From the NCBI GenBank assembly GCA_003451585.1, contig DMEU01000007.1:1-46330 (forward strand): a DNA stretch of 46,330 bases, written 5' to 3'. Every line of letters begins with the position of its first letter. The stretch's first letter is position 1. The notes beneath the pieces are model-generated. The model was not told the origin of the DNA. It ran no database searches and saw only the letters and a list, made by a program, of their open reading frames with translations. A program made the translations under genes and the position numbers. The DNA comes from Candidatus Omnitrophota bacterium. Lineage in GTDB: Bacteria > Omnitrophota > Gorgyraeia > Velamenicoccales > Velamenicoccaceae. Below are positions 31,128 through 40,261 of this stretch, piece after piece.

Positions 31128-32375
31128 ATGTTTTGGACACGGTCATTTATTACCACTTTAAAAGAAGCGCCTGAAAGCGCAGAGAGCGTAAGCCATAGGT
31201 TGATGCTGCGGGCTAATATGGTCCGCATGCTCGTTGCAGGTGTTTATTCGTACCTGCCGCTTGGGTTTAAGGTACTTTCCAATATAGAGGCCATAATACG
31301 CGACGAGATAAATAAGACGGGCGCGTTAGAACTGCTCTTGCCGGGTTTGCAGCCGCTTGAATTATGGCAGCGGACCGGCCGTGATGAGCTGATGGGCGAG
31401 ACGATGTTCCGTTTTGACGACCGCCGCGGCCGCAAGCTCTGCCTTGGGCCTACGCATGAAGAGGTGATAACGGAACTGGCGGCGAATTTTGTCAAGTCAT
31501 ACAGGGACATGCCGTTTACCCTCTACCAGATACAGACCAAGTACAGGGATGAGTTGCGCCCCCGTTTCGGCATTGTGCGCAGCTGTGAGTTCATAATGAA
31601 GGACGCCTATAGCTTTGACCGCGACCGCAAGGGGTTAGACGAAGTTTATGAAAAGATGCGAGTGGCGTATGAAAATATCTTTAAAAGGTGCGGCTTGAAA
31701 TTTGTCTCGGTCAAGGCAGATTCAGGCTTTATCGGGGGAGATCTGTCTCATGAGTTCCTGGTCCAGGCTGAAAGCGGGGAGGACACTCTCTACAGGTGCA
31801 AGGTCTGCCTTGAGATAAAGAGCGAAAAAGATGCCGAGATAGAGAATTGCCCTCATTGCAAAAGCGACATGGAGAAGTTGAGCGCCTTGGAGGTCGGGCA
31901 CATTTTTAAATTAGGAGATAAATATTCCAAGATGCTCGGGGTTAAATTTTTAGACGAATCCGGGGCCCAGCAGGTAGTCCAGATGGGGTGTTATGGGATA
32001 GGGGTCAGCCGCCTGATAGCGGCGGTGATCGAGCAGAACCACGACTTAGACGGGATCATCTGGCCCAAAGGGGTGGCGCCTTTTGATGTGTTGATACTAC
32101 CGGTAAATATTTCCGATAACGATATAATGCAGAAGTCGCATATGTTGCATGATGAGCTTGAGAAAAAAGGTTTTAAGGTCTTGCTGGATGACAGGGATGA
32201 GAGGGCCGGTGTAAAGTTCAAGGATGCCGACTTGATAGGTATACCTGCCAGGATAACCATAGGCAATAAATGGGCCAAGGATAAGAAGCTGGAAATAAGA
32301 CAGAGGCGTTCAAAAGAGTCCAAGGATATCGAGGACTCGATGCTTTTGGAAGAATTAAACCGCTGTTTGGGGTAA
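31128..32375 (+). CDS. proS: Prolyl-tRNA synthetase lacking the editing (INS) domain
   Basis: A 415-residue class II synthetase that charges tRNA-Pro. Motif 1 lies near 45 (VYSYLPLGFKVL), motif 2 near 140 (YRDELRPRFGIVRSCEFIMKD), motif 3 near 295 (GCYGIGVSRLIAAVIE). The anticodon-binding domain follows (DVLILPVNISDND). In long bacterial enzymes an editing domain of about 180 residues sits between GGDLSHEFLV and VGHIFKLG; here about 40 residues remain, holding the two flanking pairs Cys224-x-x-Cys227 and Cys241-x-x-Cys244, a probable zinc ribbon. The ability to remove Ala from tRNA-Pro in cis must be lost. No clear ribosome site. It sits between two CpaF genes. Confidence 0.93.
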   Translation: MFWTRSFITTLKEAPESAESVSHRLMLRANMVRMLVAGVYSYLPLGFKVLSNIEAIIRDEINKTGALELLLPGLQPLELWQRTGRDELMGETMFRFDDRRGRKLCLGPTHEEVITELAANFVKSYRDMPFTLYQIQTKYRDELRPRFGIVRSCEFIMKDAYSFDRDRKGLDEVYEKMRVAYENIFKRCGLKFVSVKADSGFIGGDLSHEFLVQAESGEDTLYRCKVCLEIKSEKDAEIENCPHCKSDMEKLSALEVGHIFKLGDKYSKMLGVKFLDESGAQQVVQMGCYGIGVSRLIAAVIEQNHDLDGIIWPKGVAPFDVLILPVNISDNDIMQKSHMLHDELEKKGFKVLLDDRDERAGVKFKDADLIGIPARITIGNKWAKDKKLEIRQRRSKESKDIEDSMLLEELNRCLG

Positions 32376-32385
32376 CGGGGCCGCA

Positions 32386-33666
32386 ATGGATAAAATGGAG
32401 AAGATCCAGCAGATAAAAGAAGACGTGCGCAACAAGGTCATGGCCAGGGTGAAAAAATCATCCTTAAATTATGGCGCTGATGAGTCGCAGGTCCGGCGTC
32501 AGATAGAGGCCGTCTTGGATACAGTTGTGCAGCAAAAGATGGAAGGCCATATTGATGATGCTGTGCGGCGTTTTATAATAGAGGAGATAATAAACGAGAT
32601 ATTCGGCTTAGGGCCTATTGACCGTCTGGTGAATGACCCAGGCGTCTGGGAAATAATGGTAAACGGGCCGAAAGAGGTGTATGTAGAGCGCGAAGGCAAA
32701 CTGCAGAAGACGGATATCGCCTTTGAAGATGAAGGGCAGCTGCATTTTTATATCGAGAGGATACTCTCGCCTTCCGGCAGGCGCGTGACTGAATTCGAGC
32801 CGTATATAGATGCGAGGCTGCCTGATGGTTCCAGGCTTAATGTTGTGCGCGCGCCTATAGCTCCAGGCGGGCCTGTATTGACGATACGCAAGGCCAGGCA
32901 TAAGGTTCTAGAGATCCAGGACCTGATAAACAAACATACTATGGATGAAAAAACGGCGCATTTTTTAAAGGCCTGCGTGCGTAATCACTTAAACATAGTA
33001 ATAGTCGGCGGCCCTGGTTCCGGCAAGACGACCATACTGAATATCCTGGCATCTTTTATCCCGGATAGCGAGCGCATGATAACGATAGAGGATACACTTG
33101 AGCTCAGGATGGATAACAAACACCGTGTTGCCTTAGAGACCAGGCCTTCCAATATAGAAGGCAAGGGTGGGATCAATATACGCGACCTTGTGCGCAATGC
33201 CCTTCATATGCGGCCGGACAGGGTGATCATAGGCGAAGTGCGCGGAGAAGAAGCGCTTGATATGCTGCAGTGTATGAACATAGGCCGGGTAGGGTCTATG
33301 ACGACACTGCACGCGAATTCAGCGCTGGATGCGCTCTTGCGGCTTGAGACGATGGCCATGATGGGTTCTGCGAACGTCTCCCCGGAATTGATCAAGCGCC
33401 AGATAATCTCCGCCATTGATCTGGTCGTTGTGGTGGACAGGCTTCTGGATGGGACGCGCCGTGTGGTCTCCGTTACCGAGGTACTAAAGACAAATGCTAT
33501 GGAGTACGCGTTAAAAGATATTTATGCGCTGATCCGTAAAGATGAAGGTACAGCGGTCGCGTTCGAGCTTAAGGCCACAGGATATAAGCCGGTCTTCGTA
33601 GAAAAATTCAGGGAGACAGACCATCTTCCGGAGGAGTTTCGTGTATCGTCAAGAAGCACTGCTTAA
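32386..33666 (+). CDS. CpaF/TadA-type secretion ATPase, copy 2
   Basis: A 426-residue paralogue of the gene at 29781. The N-terminal region (about 60-190, EIMVNGPKEVYVER ... SGRRVTEFEPYIDARLPDGSRLN) and motor domain match it block for block: Walker A GGPGSGKTT with Lys214, IEDTLELRM, and LHMRPDRVIIGEVRGEEALDML. It has a distinct basic helical start (MDKMEKIQQIKEDVRNKVMARVKKSS). Its 3' end overlaps rimP by 26 bases. As with the first copy there are no pilus genes next to it, so the partners must be elsewhere. Confidence 0.88.
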   Translation: MDKMEKIQQIKEDVRNKVMARVKKSSLNYGADESQVRRQIEAVLDTVVQQKMEGHIDDAVRRFIIEEIINEIFGLGPIDRLVNDPGVWEIMVNGPKEVYVEREGKLQKTDIAFEDEGQLHFYIERILSPSGRRVTEFEPYIDARLPDGSRLNVVRAPIAPGGPVLTIRKARHKVLEIQDLINKHTMDEKTAHFLKACVRNHLNIVIVGGPGSGKTTILNILASFIPDSERMITIEDTLELRMDNKHRVALETRPSNIEGKGGINIRDLVRNALHMRPDRVIIGEVRGEEALDMLQCMNIGRVGSMTTLHANSALDALLRLETMAMMGSANVSPELIKRQIISAIDLVVVVDRLLDGTRRVVSVTEVLKTNAMEYALKDIYALIRKDEGTAVAFELKATGYKPVFVEKFRETDHLPEEFRVSSRSTA

Positions 33667-34105
33667 GATAAAGCCGCTGTTGGAAAAACATTTAGAGATG
33701 GGCGGTTTTGTCCTTGTTGACTTAAGATTTTATAAAGATAAGCAGAACCAGATCGTGCTTGAAGTCCTGGTGGATAGGGCCGAAGGCGGCATTACCTTAG
33801 ATGAGTGCATACGCATCAACAGGGAGTTGGGCGTTATGATCGAGTTAAGCGGCCTTGCCGGGCAGAATTATGTCTTTGATGTTTCTTCTCCGGGGCTAGA
33901 CAGGCCTCTGTCCACAGAGGCTGATTTCAGGCGCAACATCGGCCATAAAGTAAGGGTTTTCTTGAAAGAGGCCCTGGAAGGAAGTATAGAGTATTGCGGC
34001 GATATTGCCGGCGTACAGGAAGCAGGAGTTATGTTAAACATCGGAAAAAAAACAGTCCTGGTACCTCTGGGATTAATCAACAAAGCAAAGCAGGTGATCA
34101 TATGA
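33641..34105 (+). CDS. rimP: Ribosome maturation factor RimP
   Basis: A 154-residue protein of the 30S ribosomal subunit assembly pathway. FVLVDLRFYKDKQNQIVLEVLVDRAEGGITLDECIRINRELGVMIE shows the N-terminal alpha/beta domain, VFDVSSPGLDRPL is the family signature, and the C-terminal SH3-like part ends with NIGKKTVLVPLGLINKAK. It starts at GTG 33641, with GGAGGAG at 33630-33636 just upstream, inside the end of the CpaF gene. The order rimP-nusA-infB is widely conserved. It overlaps nusA by four bases. Confidence 0.9.
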   Translation: MYRQEALLKIKPLLEKHLEMGGFVLVDLRFYKDKQNQIVLEVLVDRAEGGITLDECIRINRELGVMIELSGLAGQNYVFDVSSPGLDRPLSTEADFRRNIGHKVRVFLKEALEGSIEYCGDIAGVQEAGVMLNIGKKTVLVPLGLINKAKQVII

Positions 34106-35271
34106 GCAGTGAGCTATTAGCTATTTTAGACCATATCGAGCGTGAACGCGGCATAAATAAAGATGTCTTGATCCAGGCCGTTGAGAGCGCCATGGTCAGC
34201 GCGGTGAAGAAGGTCGTAGGGGCCAAGACATCCGAGAATATCCGTGTCACTATCGACAGGGCTGACGGAAAGATCCACGCCTATATAGACGAGGCGGAGA
34301 TCAAGTCCGTTGATTTTGGCCGCATAGCGGCCCAGACGGCAAAGCAGGTCATAATACAAAAGATACGCGAGGCAGAGAAGGACGTTATCTTTCATGAATT
34401 CAGCGCTAAGGTAGGGGATATTGTCAGCGGCACGGTCTATCGTTTTGATAAAGGGAACATCATCATCGACCTTCTGGGTAAGGCCGAAGGCCTGATGCCT
34501 AAGAGAGAGCAGTCACCGCGGGATGATTTCAGGCAGGGCCAGAGGGTGCGCGCCTATGTGCTTGATGTAAAGAGGGAGGCCAAGGGGCCGCAGATCATCT
34601 TGTCGCGCACAAGCCCTTTATTCGTCAAGAAGCTCTTCGAGCTTGAAGTACCTGAGATCTTCGAGGGTATAGTAGAGGTCAGGTCTATCTCGCGCGAGGC
34701 AGGTGAACGGACGAAAATAGCTGTATGGTCAAAGGATGAAAAGGTGGATTGCGTGGGCGCCTGTGTAGGTATGCGCGGCTCCCGCGTAAAAGACATAGTC
34801 ACGGAATTGCAGGGGGAGAAGATCGATATCATCCGCTGGAGTGATGATCTGCGGGAATATATAACGGCCGCTCTCTCGCCGGCGAAGATCACAGAGATCC
34901 GCCTCGATAAGGCTAATCAGAGGGCCCAGGTGATAGTAGCCGAGGACCAGTTATCGCTTGCGATAGGCAAACACGGGCAGAATGTGCGCCTGGCCTCGCG
35001 GCTCATAAGCTGGGACCTTGATATTCGCACGCGCGAAGAAATAGTTCAGGAAAAGGAAGTAGCCAAAAAAGCAAGGCAGGAGATGATGCTTGATGGCGTT
35101 GGAGAAAAGATCGTAGCCGCCTTGATAGAAGCCGGCTTTGACAGCTTAGAGAAGATCAAAGACGCGACCGTAGAGCAGTTGACCCAGGCCAAGGGCGTAG
35201 GAGATAAAAAGGCCGAAAAGATAATAGCCGCGGCCAAAGAAAGGTTGTCTAAACAAGATGAGAGTGCATGA
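34102..35271 (+). CDS. nusA: Transcription termination/antitermination factor NusA
   Basis: A 389-residue RNA-binding factor that acts with RNA polymerase. It has the N-terminal polymerase-binding domain (about 1-125), an S1 domain (about 130-200, GDIVSGTVYRFDKGNIIIDLLGKAEGLMP), two KH domains (VGACVGMRGSRVKDIVTEL, then SLAIGKHGQNVRLAS), and a C-terminal helix-hairpin-helix repeat (LDGVGEKIVAALIEAGF ... AKGVGDKKAEKII). The frame is open back to 33994, but the ATG at 34102 overlapping the rimP stop matches the family start. It overlaps infB. Confidence 0.96.
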   Translation: MSSELLAILDHIERERGINKDVLIQAVESAMVSAVKKVVGAKTSENIRVTIDRADGKIHAYIDEAEIKSVDFGRIAAQTAKQVIIQKIREAEKDVIFHEFSAKVGDIVSGTVYRFDKGNIIIDLLGKAEGLMPKREQSPRDDFRQGQRVRAYVLDVKREAKGPQIILSRTSPLFVKKLFELEVPEIFEGIVEVRSISREAGERTKIAVWSKDEKVDCVGACVGMRGSRVKDIVTELQGEKIDIIRWSDDLREYITAALSPAKITEIRLDKANQRAQVIVAEDQLSLAIGKHGQNVRLASRLISWDLDIRTREEIVQEKEVAKKARQEMMLDGVGEKIVAALIEAGFDSLEKIKDATVEQLTQAKGVGDKKAEKIIAAAKERLSKQDESA

Positions 35272-37363
35272 ATTAGCTAAAGAACTTGGGACCACCAGCA
35301 AGGACCTTCTTTTAAAATTAAAAGAGCGCCATATCGAGGCAAAAAACCATATGGCTAGCCTTGATGAAGATGTAGTCAAGCTGTTCCTTGAGGAGAAGGC
35401 GGCTGTGCGCGGCCAGGCATCTGTGAAGGTCTTTGTAAAAGAAAAGAAGGCGGCTGAGAAGAAGGACGCGCACGCTGCCGTAAAAAAGCCCGAGGCGTAT
35501 CATCCGGCTCTAGAGCCTGCTGCTGCAGGAAAAAAAGAGGAAGCTCTAGCCGCATACGGGCCGGCTTTCGAGGAACAACAGGCGGCGCCTGTCAAGGTCT
35601 TGAAACCCCTTGAGGTGAGCGTCCCCATTACCATAAAGGACCTGGCTGTCAAATTGCAGATCAAGCCCGGCGATCTGATAAAATACCTTATAATAAAATT
35701 CAAGCTCTTCGCCAATATCAACCAGAGCTTGAGTGAAGATATAGTTGAGGAGATGTTGAAGGAATACGGGTATGAATTTGTCAGGCCGCCGTCATTGGAA
35801 GAAGCGGCTATCGGGACATACGAGAAGATCCCGGAAAATCTGTTGAAACCCCGTTCTCCAATAGTTACTTTTATGGGCCATGTCGATCATGGCAAGACAT
35901 CGCTGCTGGATGCTATCCGGCGTACAAAGGTAGTGGATTCCGAGCATGGAGGTATAACCCAGCATATAGGCGCGTATGAAGTCAAGCTTCCGAAAGGCAG
36001 CATTACATTTCTTGACACCCCGGGCCACGAGGCCTTTACGGCGATGCGGGCCCGCGGCGCTACTGTTACGGATATCGTAGTCCTTGTCGTGGCCGCGGAC
36101 GACGGCGTTATGCCGCAGACCATCGAGGCCCTTGATCACGCGAAGGCTGCCGGCGTGCCGATAATCGTGGCAATGAATAAAATAGACAAGCCCCAGGTGG
36201 ATATCGACAAATTAAAGAGGCAGTTAAACGAGTTGGGCCTGGTGCCTGAAGATTGGGGTGGAAAGACCATTACCGTAGGCGTTTCCGCAAAGACAGGCGC
36301 CGGTATAGATACCTTAATGGAGATGATCCTGCTTGAAGCGGAGATACTCGAGTTAAAAGGTGTTTATGACAGGGAGGCGACAGGCGTGGTAATCGAGGCC
36401 AAATTGAGCAAAGGCCGCGGGCCTGTGGCAACAATACTTGTGCAGAGCGGCACGCTTAAAGTCGGGGATTTTGTCATAGCCGGTTATCAGAGCGGAAGGA
36501 TACGCGCCATGACGAACGACTTGCGGCAGTCGGTGCAGCAAGCCGGGCCGTCTGAGCCGGTTGAGATCACCGGGCTCTCCGGAGTTCCTGAAGCCGGAGA
36601 AAAGTTCTATGTCGTGACGGACGAAAAAAAGGCGCGCCAGATCATAGAAAAAAAGCAGGAAGAGTTCAGGCGACAGCGCCTGGAGCCGGGTTCTAAGCGG
36701 ACCCACCTGCACTTAGAGGACCTTTACAGACAGATCAAGGAAGGCAGGGTGCGGGAACTTAATATTATCCTTAAGGCCGATGTCCAGGGGTCGATTGAGG
36801 CTATAGAGGATTCCCTGCAGAAGATAGGCACCAGCGAAGTCAAGATCACCGTTATGCATAAAGCGGCCGGCCTTATAAATACATCCGATGTTGTTTTGGC
36901 TGCCGCTTCGAACGCGATCATAATCGGTTTTCACGTTGAGCCTGACGATATGAGCAGGCAAATGGCCCAGAAAGAAGGCATCGATATACGCACCTATAGG
37001 GTCATATACGAGATAGTAAACGATATGAAGGCAGCGCTTGAAGGCATGCTGGCTCCAAGGATCAAAAAGACATTTGTGGGCCGCGCGGAAGTGCGTAAGG
37101 TATTTGAATTGTCCAAGTCCGGGGTTGTAGCCGGTTCCATAGTGAGAAAAGGCAAGATACTGCGCAGTTCAACCGTTGTCCTGGTGCGTAACGGACAGCC
37201 TGTCTTTGAGGGCAAGATCGCGGCGCTCAAGAGGTTTAAGGACGATGTGCGGGATGTCCAGGAAGGGTTTGAGTGCGGCATTTCACTGGCAGGTTTTGAC
37301 GATATAAAGGAAGGCGATTTTATCGACGCATTCGAGTTGGAGTCGATAGCAAGGAAATTATAA
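35258..37363 (+). CDS. infB: Translation initiation factor IF-2
   Basis: A 701-residue GTPase that places initiator tRNA on the 30S subunit. A short N-terminal IF2N domain (MRVHELAKELGTTSKDLLLKL) and a Lys/Ala/Glu-rich linker are followed by a second IF2N domain (about 125-180, ITIKDLAVKLQIKPGDLIKYL). The G domain starts near 203 with GHVDHGKTS (Lys213), DTPGHEAF and NKID. The later domains end with the C2 segment (GFECGISLAGFDDIKEGDFIDAFE). Usual partners rbfA and truB do not follow; trpS does. Confidence 0.96.
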   Translation: MRVHELAKELGTTSKDLLLKLKERHIEAKNHMASLDEDVVKLFLEEKAAVRGQASVKVFVKEKKAAEKKDAHAAVKKPEAYHPALEPAAAGKKEEALAAYGPAFEEQQAAPVKVLKPLEVSVPITIKDLAVKLQIKPGDLIKYLIIKFKLFANINQSLSEDIVEEMLKEYGYEFVRPPSLEEAAIGTYEKIPENLLKPRSPIVTFMGHVDHGKTSLLDAIRRTKVVDSEHGGITQHIGAYEVKLPKGSITFLDTPGHEAFTAMRARGATVTDIVVLVVAADDGVMPQTIEALDHAKAAGVPIIVAMNKIDKPQVDIDKLKRQLNELGLVPEDWGGKTITVGVSAKTGAGIDTLMEMILLEAEILELKGVYDREATGVVIEAKLSKGRGPVATILVQSGTLKVGDFVIAGYQSGRIRAMTNDLRQSVQQAGPSEPVEITGLSGVPEAGEKFYVVTDEKKARQIIEKKQEEFRRQRLEPGSKRTHLHLEDLYRQIKEGRVRELNIILKADVQGSIEAIEDSLQKIGTSEVKITVMHKAAGLINTSDVVLAAASNAIIIGFHVEPDDMSRQMAQKEGIDIRTYRVIYEIVNDMKAALEGMLAPRIKKTFVGRAEVRKVFELSKSGVVAGSIVRKGKILRSSTVVLVRNGQPVFEGKIAALKRFKDDVRDVQEGFECGISLAGFDDIKEGDFIDAFELESIARKL

Positions 37364-37397
37364 TTTATAATTAACGATTATAAATTATAAATTGACT
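37362..37397 (+). repeat. AT-only hairpin (family member D)
   Basis: AATTTATAAT (37362-37371) and ATTATAAATT (37377-37386) form a ten-base perfect stem with the loop TAACG; the word ATAAATT is then repeated once more up to the trpS start. It overlaps the infB stop codon and ends 11 bases before the trpS ATG. Confidence 0.65.
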
Positions 37398-38381
37398 ATG
37401 TCTAAAAAGCGAATATTAAGCGGTATGCGGCCGACAGGGAGGCTTCACTTGGGCCATCTTGTCGGCGCTTTAAATAATTGGGCTGCCCTGCAGAATGAAT
37501 ACGAATGTTTTTTCATGGTAGCCGATTGGCACGCCCTGATGAGCGAATATGAAAATTCAAAGATCATCAAAGACATGATCTTTGATAATGTGGCGGATTG
37601 GCTCGCTTGTGGTATAGACCCTGAAAAGTCCGTGATCTTCATACAGTCACACGTACCCGAGCACCTTGAGCTGCACATGGTTTTTTCAGCCCTGACGCCT
37701 TTGGGCTGGCTTGAGCGCTGCCCCACGTATAAAGAGCAGATGAGGGAATTAAAAGACAGGCATATAGCCACATATGCGTTTTTGGGCTACCCTGTCCTGC
37801 AGGCGGCGGACATCTCGCTCTATAAGGCCGGAGTCGTGCCTGTGGGCGAAGACCAACTGCCGCACTTGGAGCTTACACGCGAGATCGTGCGGAAGTTCAA
37901 CGGTATGTACCAAGAGGTGTTCCCCGAGGCAGCGCCTCTTCTGACAAAAGTGCCCAGGCTCCTGGGTTTAGACGGCCGTAAGATGAGCAAGAGCTACAAT
38001 AATTTCATCGCCCTCTCAGATGCGCCTGAACAGATAACCAAAAAAGTCCAGGGGATGTTCACTGACCCCATGAGGGTCCGCAAGACCGATCCCGGGCATC
38101 CCGATAAGTGTAATGTGCACCATTATTTTTCTGTTTTTCTGCCGGAAATGAAAGAAAAGGTGGACCACTGGTGCCGGTATGCCGAATTGGGGTGCACGGA
38201 ATGTAAAAAGATATTGGGAGAGCACCTGATATCTTTTCTGGCGCCTATCCGGGAGAAGAGGGAAGGTTATCTCGGGGATAAAAAGAGGCTGGAATCTATT
38301 CTAGAGAGCGGCCGCCAGAAGGCATCCGGCGTGGCGCGGTCTACCTTGAAAGAAGTCCGAGAAGCGGTAGGTTTGCACTGA
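37398..38381 (+). CDS. trpS: Tryptophanyl-tRNA synthetase
   Basis: A 327-residue class I synthetase that charges tRNA-Trp. The first ATP motif is GRLHLGHLVGAL (HLGH in place of HIGH), then YPVLQAADISLYKAGVVPVGEDQLPHLELTREI, and the second motif KMSKS is in LDGRKMSKSYNN. Length fits the compact bacterial form. I start at ATG 37398; an in-frame TTG at 37392 adds two residues. There is no clear ribosome site, only the AT hairpin just upstream. It is separated from infB by that hairpin alone. Confidence 0.95.
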   Translation: MSKKRILSGMRPTGRLHLGHLVGALNNWAALQNEYECFFMVADWHALMSEYENSKIIKDMIFDNVADWLACGIDPEKSVIFIQSHVPEHLELHMVFSALTPLGWLERCPTYKEQMRELKDRHIATYAFLGYPVLQAADISLYKAGVVPVGEDQLPHLELTREIVRKFNGMYQEVFPEAAPLLTKVPRLLGLDGRKMSKSYNNFIALSDAPEQITKKVQGMFTDPMRVRKTDPGHPDKCNVHHYFSVFLPEMKEKVDHWCRYAELGCTECKKILGEHLISFLAPIREKREGYLGDKKRLESILESGRQKASGVARSTLKEVREAVGLH

Positions 38382-38406
38382 TAAGGATCAAGTCTACGGA
38401 AAACCA

Positions 38407-39180
38407 ATGTCATATAAGATAAAATTAGAGATATTCGAAGGGCCTTTTGACCTCCTCTTGTATCTTATCAAGAAGAGCGAGATCAATGTATACGATATCC
38501 CTGTCGCCGGCATTTTAGAGCAGTACCTGCAGTATCTTGAATTGATGCGGCTTCTTGACTTGAACATCGCAGGGGAGTTCATAGTTATGGCCGCCACCCT
38601 CATGCAGATCAAGTCCAAGATGCTCCTGCCGCAGGAGGCCAATCTCTTAGACGAGATACCTGAAGATGAACTGGACCCGCGCGCCGAGCTCGTCAAGCGG
38701 CTGTTGGAGTATAAACAATTCAAGGAGGCGGCAGACCAGTTGCGCCTCAAGGAACGCGCGCGCCAGGACATATTCAAGCGCAAGGCCGCATTTGAAGACG
38801 AAGAAGCCCAAGGGCCGTTCTTCGAGGCAAGCCTTTTTGACCTCATTAACGCTTTTTCCAAGGCGCTTAAGGATGTCCCGAAAGAGCTTATCTATGAGGT
38901 CATCAAAGATGAGTTTACCGTAGAAGGCAAGGTCCATGACCTTCTGCATTTATTCATGGAACGGCCGCGTATCAGGTTGACCGAACTTTTCACCGTTGCC
39001 CGCAGCAAGCTCGAGATCATCTCCACCTTTTTGGCTGTGTTGGAGTTGATACGGCTTAAGGAGGTAGTGGTCGTGCAGATGGGGGTGTTCGGTGAAATAG
39101 AGGTCATACGTAATAAAGAGAACATCGAATTAAAGCCGCCTGTCCAGTCGCAGACACTTTTGCAGGAACCTTCTTTATAA
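38407..39180 (+). CDS. scpA: Segregation and condensation protein A (kleisin)
   Basis: A 257-residue kleisin that links the SMC heads with ScpB in chromosome condensation. The N-terminal IKLEIFEGPFDLLLYLIKKSEINVYDIPVAGILEQYLQYLE is typical, followed by GEFIVMAATLMQIKSKMLLPQ and a C-terminal winged-helix part (VVQMGVFGEIEVIRN). ScpB is not next to it; ruvB follows seven bases after the stop. The start ATG 38407 has no strong ribosome site. Confidence 0.9.
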   Translation: MSYKIKLEIFEGPFDLLLYLIKKSEINVYDIPVAGILEQYLQYLELMRLLDLNIAGEFIVMAATLMQIKSKMLLPQEANLLDEIPEDELDPRAELVKRLLEYKQFKEAADQLRLKERARQDIFKRKAAFEDEEAQGPFFEASLFDLINAFSKALKDVPKELIYEVIKDEFTVEGKVHDLLHLFMERPRIRLTELFTVARSKLEIISTFLAVLELIRLKEVVVVQMGVFGEIEVIRNKENIELKPPVQSQTLLQEPSL

Positions 39181-39186
39181 AATATC

Positions 39187-40239
39187 ATGCAAGAGAAATT
39201 TTTTCCTTTTGATAACGAGATCTCCGATGAAGCGCCGGCCGGCCGGCTCATGGACAAGCCTGAGACCGACGAGGATATAGTTTTAAATATTTCCTTAAGG
39301 CCTGTTGCTTTAGAGGAGTTCATAGGCCAGAAGGATGTTGTCGACAACCTTAAGGTTTCGTTGACGGCCGCGAAACAGCGCAATGATCCATTGGAGCACG
39401 TGCTTCTTTGCGGCCCGCCGGGGTTGGGCAAGACGTGCCTGGCGACCATTATAGCCCACGAGATGGGTACCAAGATCACCTCTACTTCAGGCCCTGCCAT
39501 AGAGCGTGCAGGGGACCTCATAGGCATCCTCACTAACCTTGAAAAAGGAGATATCCTTTTCATCGATGAGATCCATCGTCTTTCAAAGGTCGTAGAAGAA
39601 TTTTTGTATCCTGCCATGGAGAATTGCCAGATAGATTTTGTCATCGATAAAGGGCCTTACGCCCGCACCATAAAGTTCAATCTCAAGCGTTTTACACTGG
39701 TGGGGGCCACTACAAGGAGCGGCCTCATAGGATCGCCGCTGCGGTCGCGTTTCGGCATCATCCATCATTTTGATTTTTACAGCGTTGACGATCTGGGTTC
39801 TATCATTAAACGGTCTGCCGGGCTTTTGAACATAAGGATAGATGACGACGGAGCGCATGAGATCTCACGGCGCAGCCGCGGTACACCCCGTATCGCAAAC
39901 AGGCTGCTTAGGCGCGTGCGCGACTATGCGCAGGTCAAAGGCAACAATGAGATAACAAAAGAAAGCGCGTCGCACGCCCTGACGGCCTTAGGTATAGACT
40001 CAGAAGGCCTTGATGGCATTGACCGCAGGGTCTTAAAGACGATAATCTCCCATTACCAGGGCGGGCCGGTGGGCATAGAGACGCTGGCAGCGACCTTGAA
40101 TGAAGAGTCGGATACAATAATGGATACCATCGAACCCTACCTTTTGAAAGCCGGCTTTTTGAAGAGGACTTCCCGCGGCAGGGAGGTTACACACCTTGCC
40201 TACCAGCATCTCGGTATCCCTGGTGCGCCGTCAAAATAA
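39187..40239 (+). CDS. ruvB: Holliday junction branch migration ATPase RuvB
   Basis: A 350-residue AAA+ motor that drives branch migration of recombination junctions with RuvA. After the N-terminal SLRPVALEEFIGQ-type segment come Walker A GPPGLGKTC, Walker B LFIDEIHRLSKVVEEFLYPAMEN, sensor GATTRSGLIGSPLRSRFG and the C-terminal winged helix (GGPVGIETLAATLNEESDTIMDTIEPYLLKAGFLKRTSRGR). It is a little longer than E. coli RuvB because of the N-terminal extension. RuvA and RuvC are not here. It is followed by a hairpin gap and queH. Confidence 0.96.
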   Translation: MQEKFFPFDNEISDEAPAGRLMDKPETDEDIVLNISLRPVALEEFIGQKDVVDNLKVSLTAAKQRNDPLEHVLLCGPPGLGKTCLATIIAHEMGTKITSTSGPAIERAGDLIGILTNLEKGDILFIDEIHRLSKVVEEFLYPAMENCQIDFVIDKGPYARTIKFNLKRFTLVGATTRSGLIGSPLRSRFGIIHHFDFYSVDDLGSIIKRSAGLLNIRIDDDGAHEISRRSRGTPRIANRLLRRVRDYAQVKGNNEITKESASHALTALGIDSEGLDGIDRRVLKTIISHYQGGPVGIETLAATLNEESDTIMDTIEPYLLKAGFLKRTSRGREVTHLAYQHLGIPGAPSK

Positions 40240-40261
40240 TTCATAGCAACCGGCGCACAGA

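Noticed and set aside
33994..34101. Longer N-terminus for NusA
   Set aside because: The 36 extra residues overlap rimP in another frame, are basic and unlike any NusA; ATG 34102 with an ATGA overlap fits better.
38892..39644. A 250-codon open frame on the - strand
   Set aside because: It lies antisense across the end of scpA and the start of ruvB, both well-supported genes. No family motif and a Ser/Arg-rich composition typical of shadow frames.
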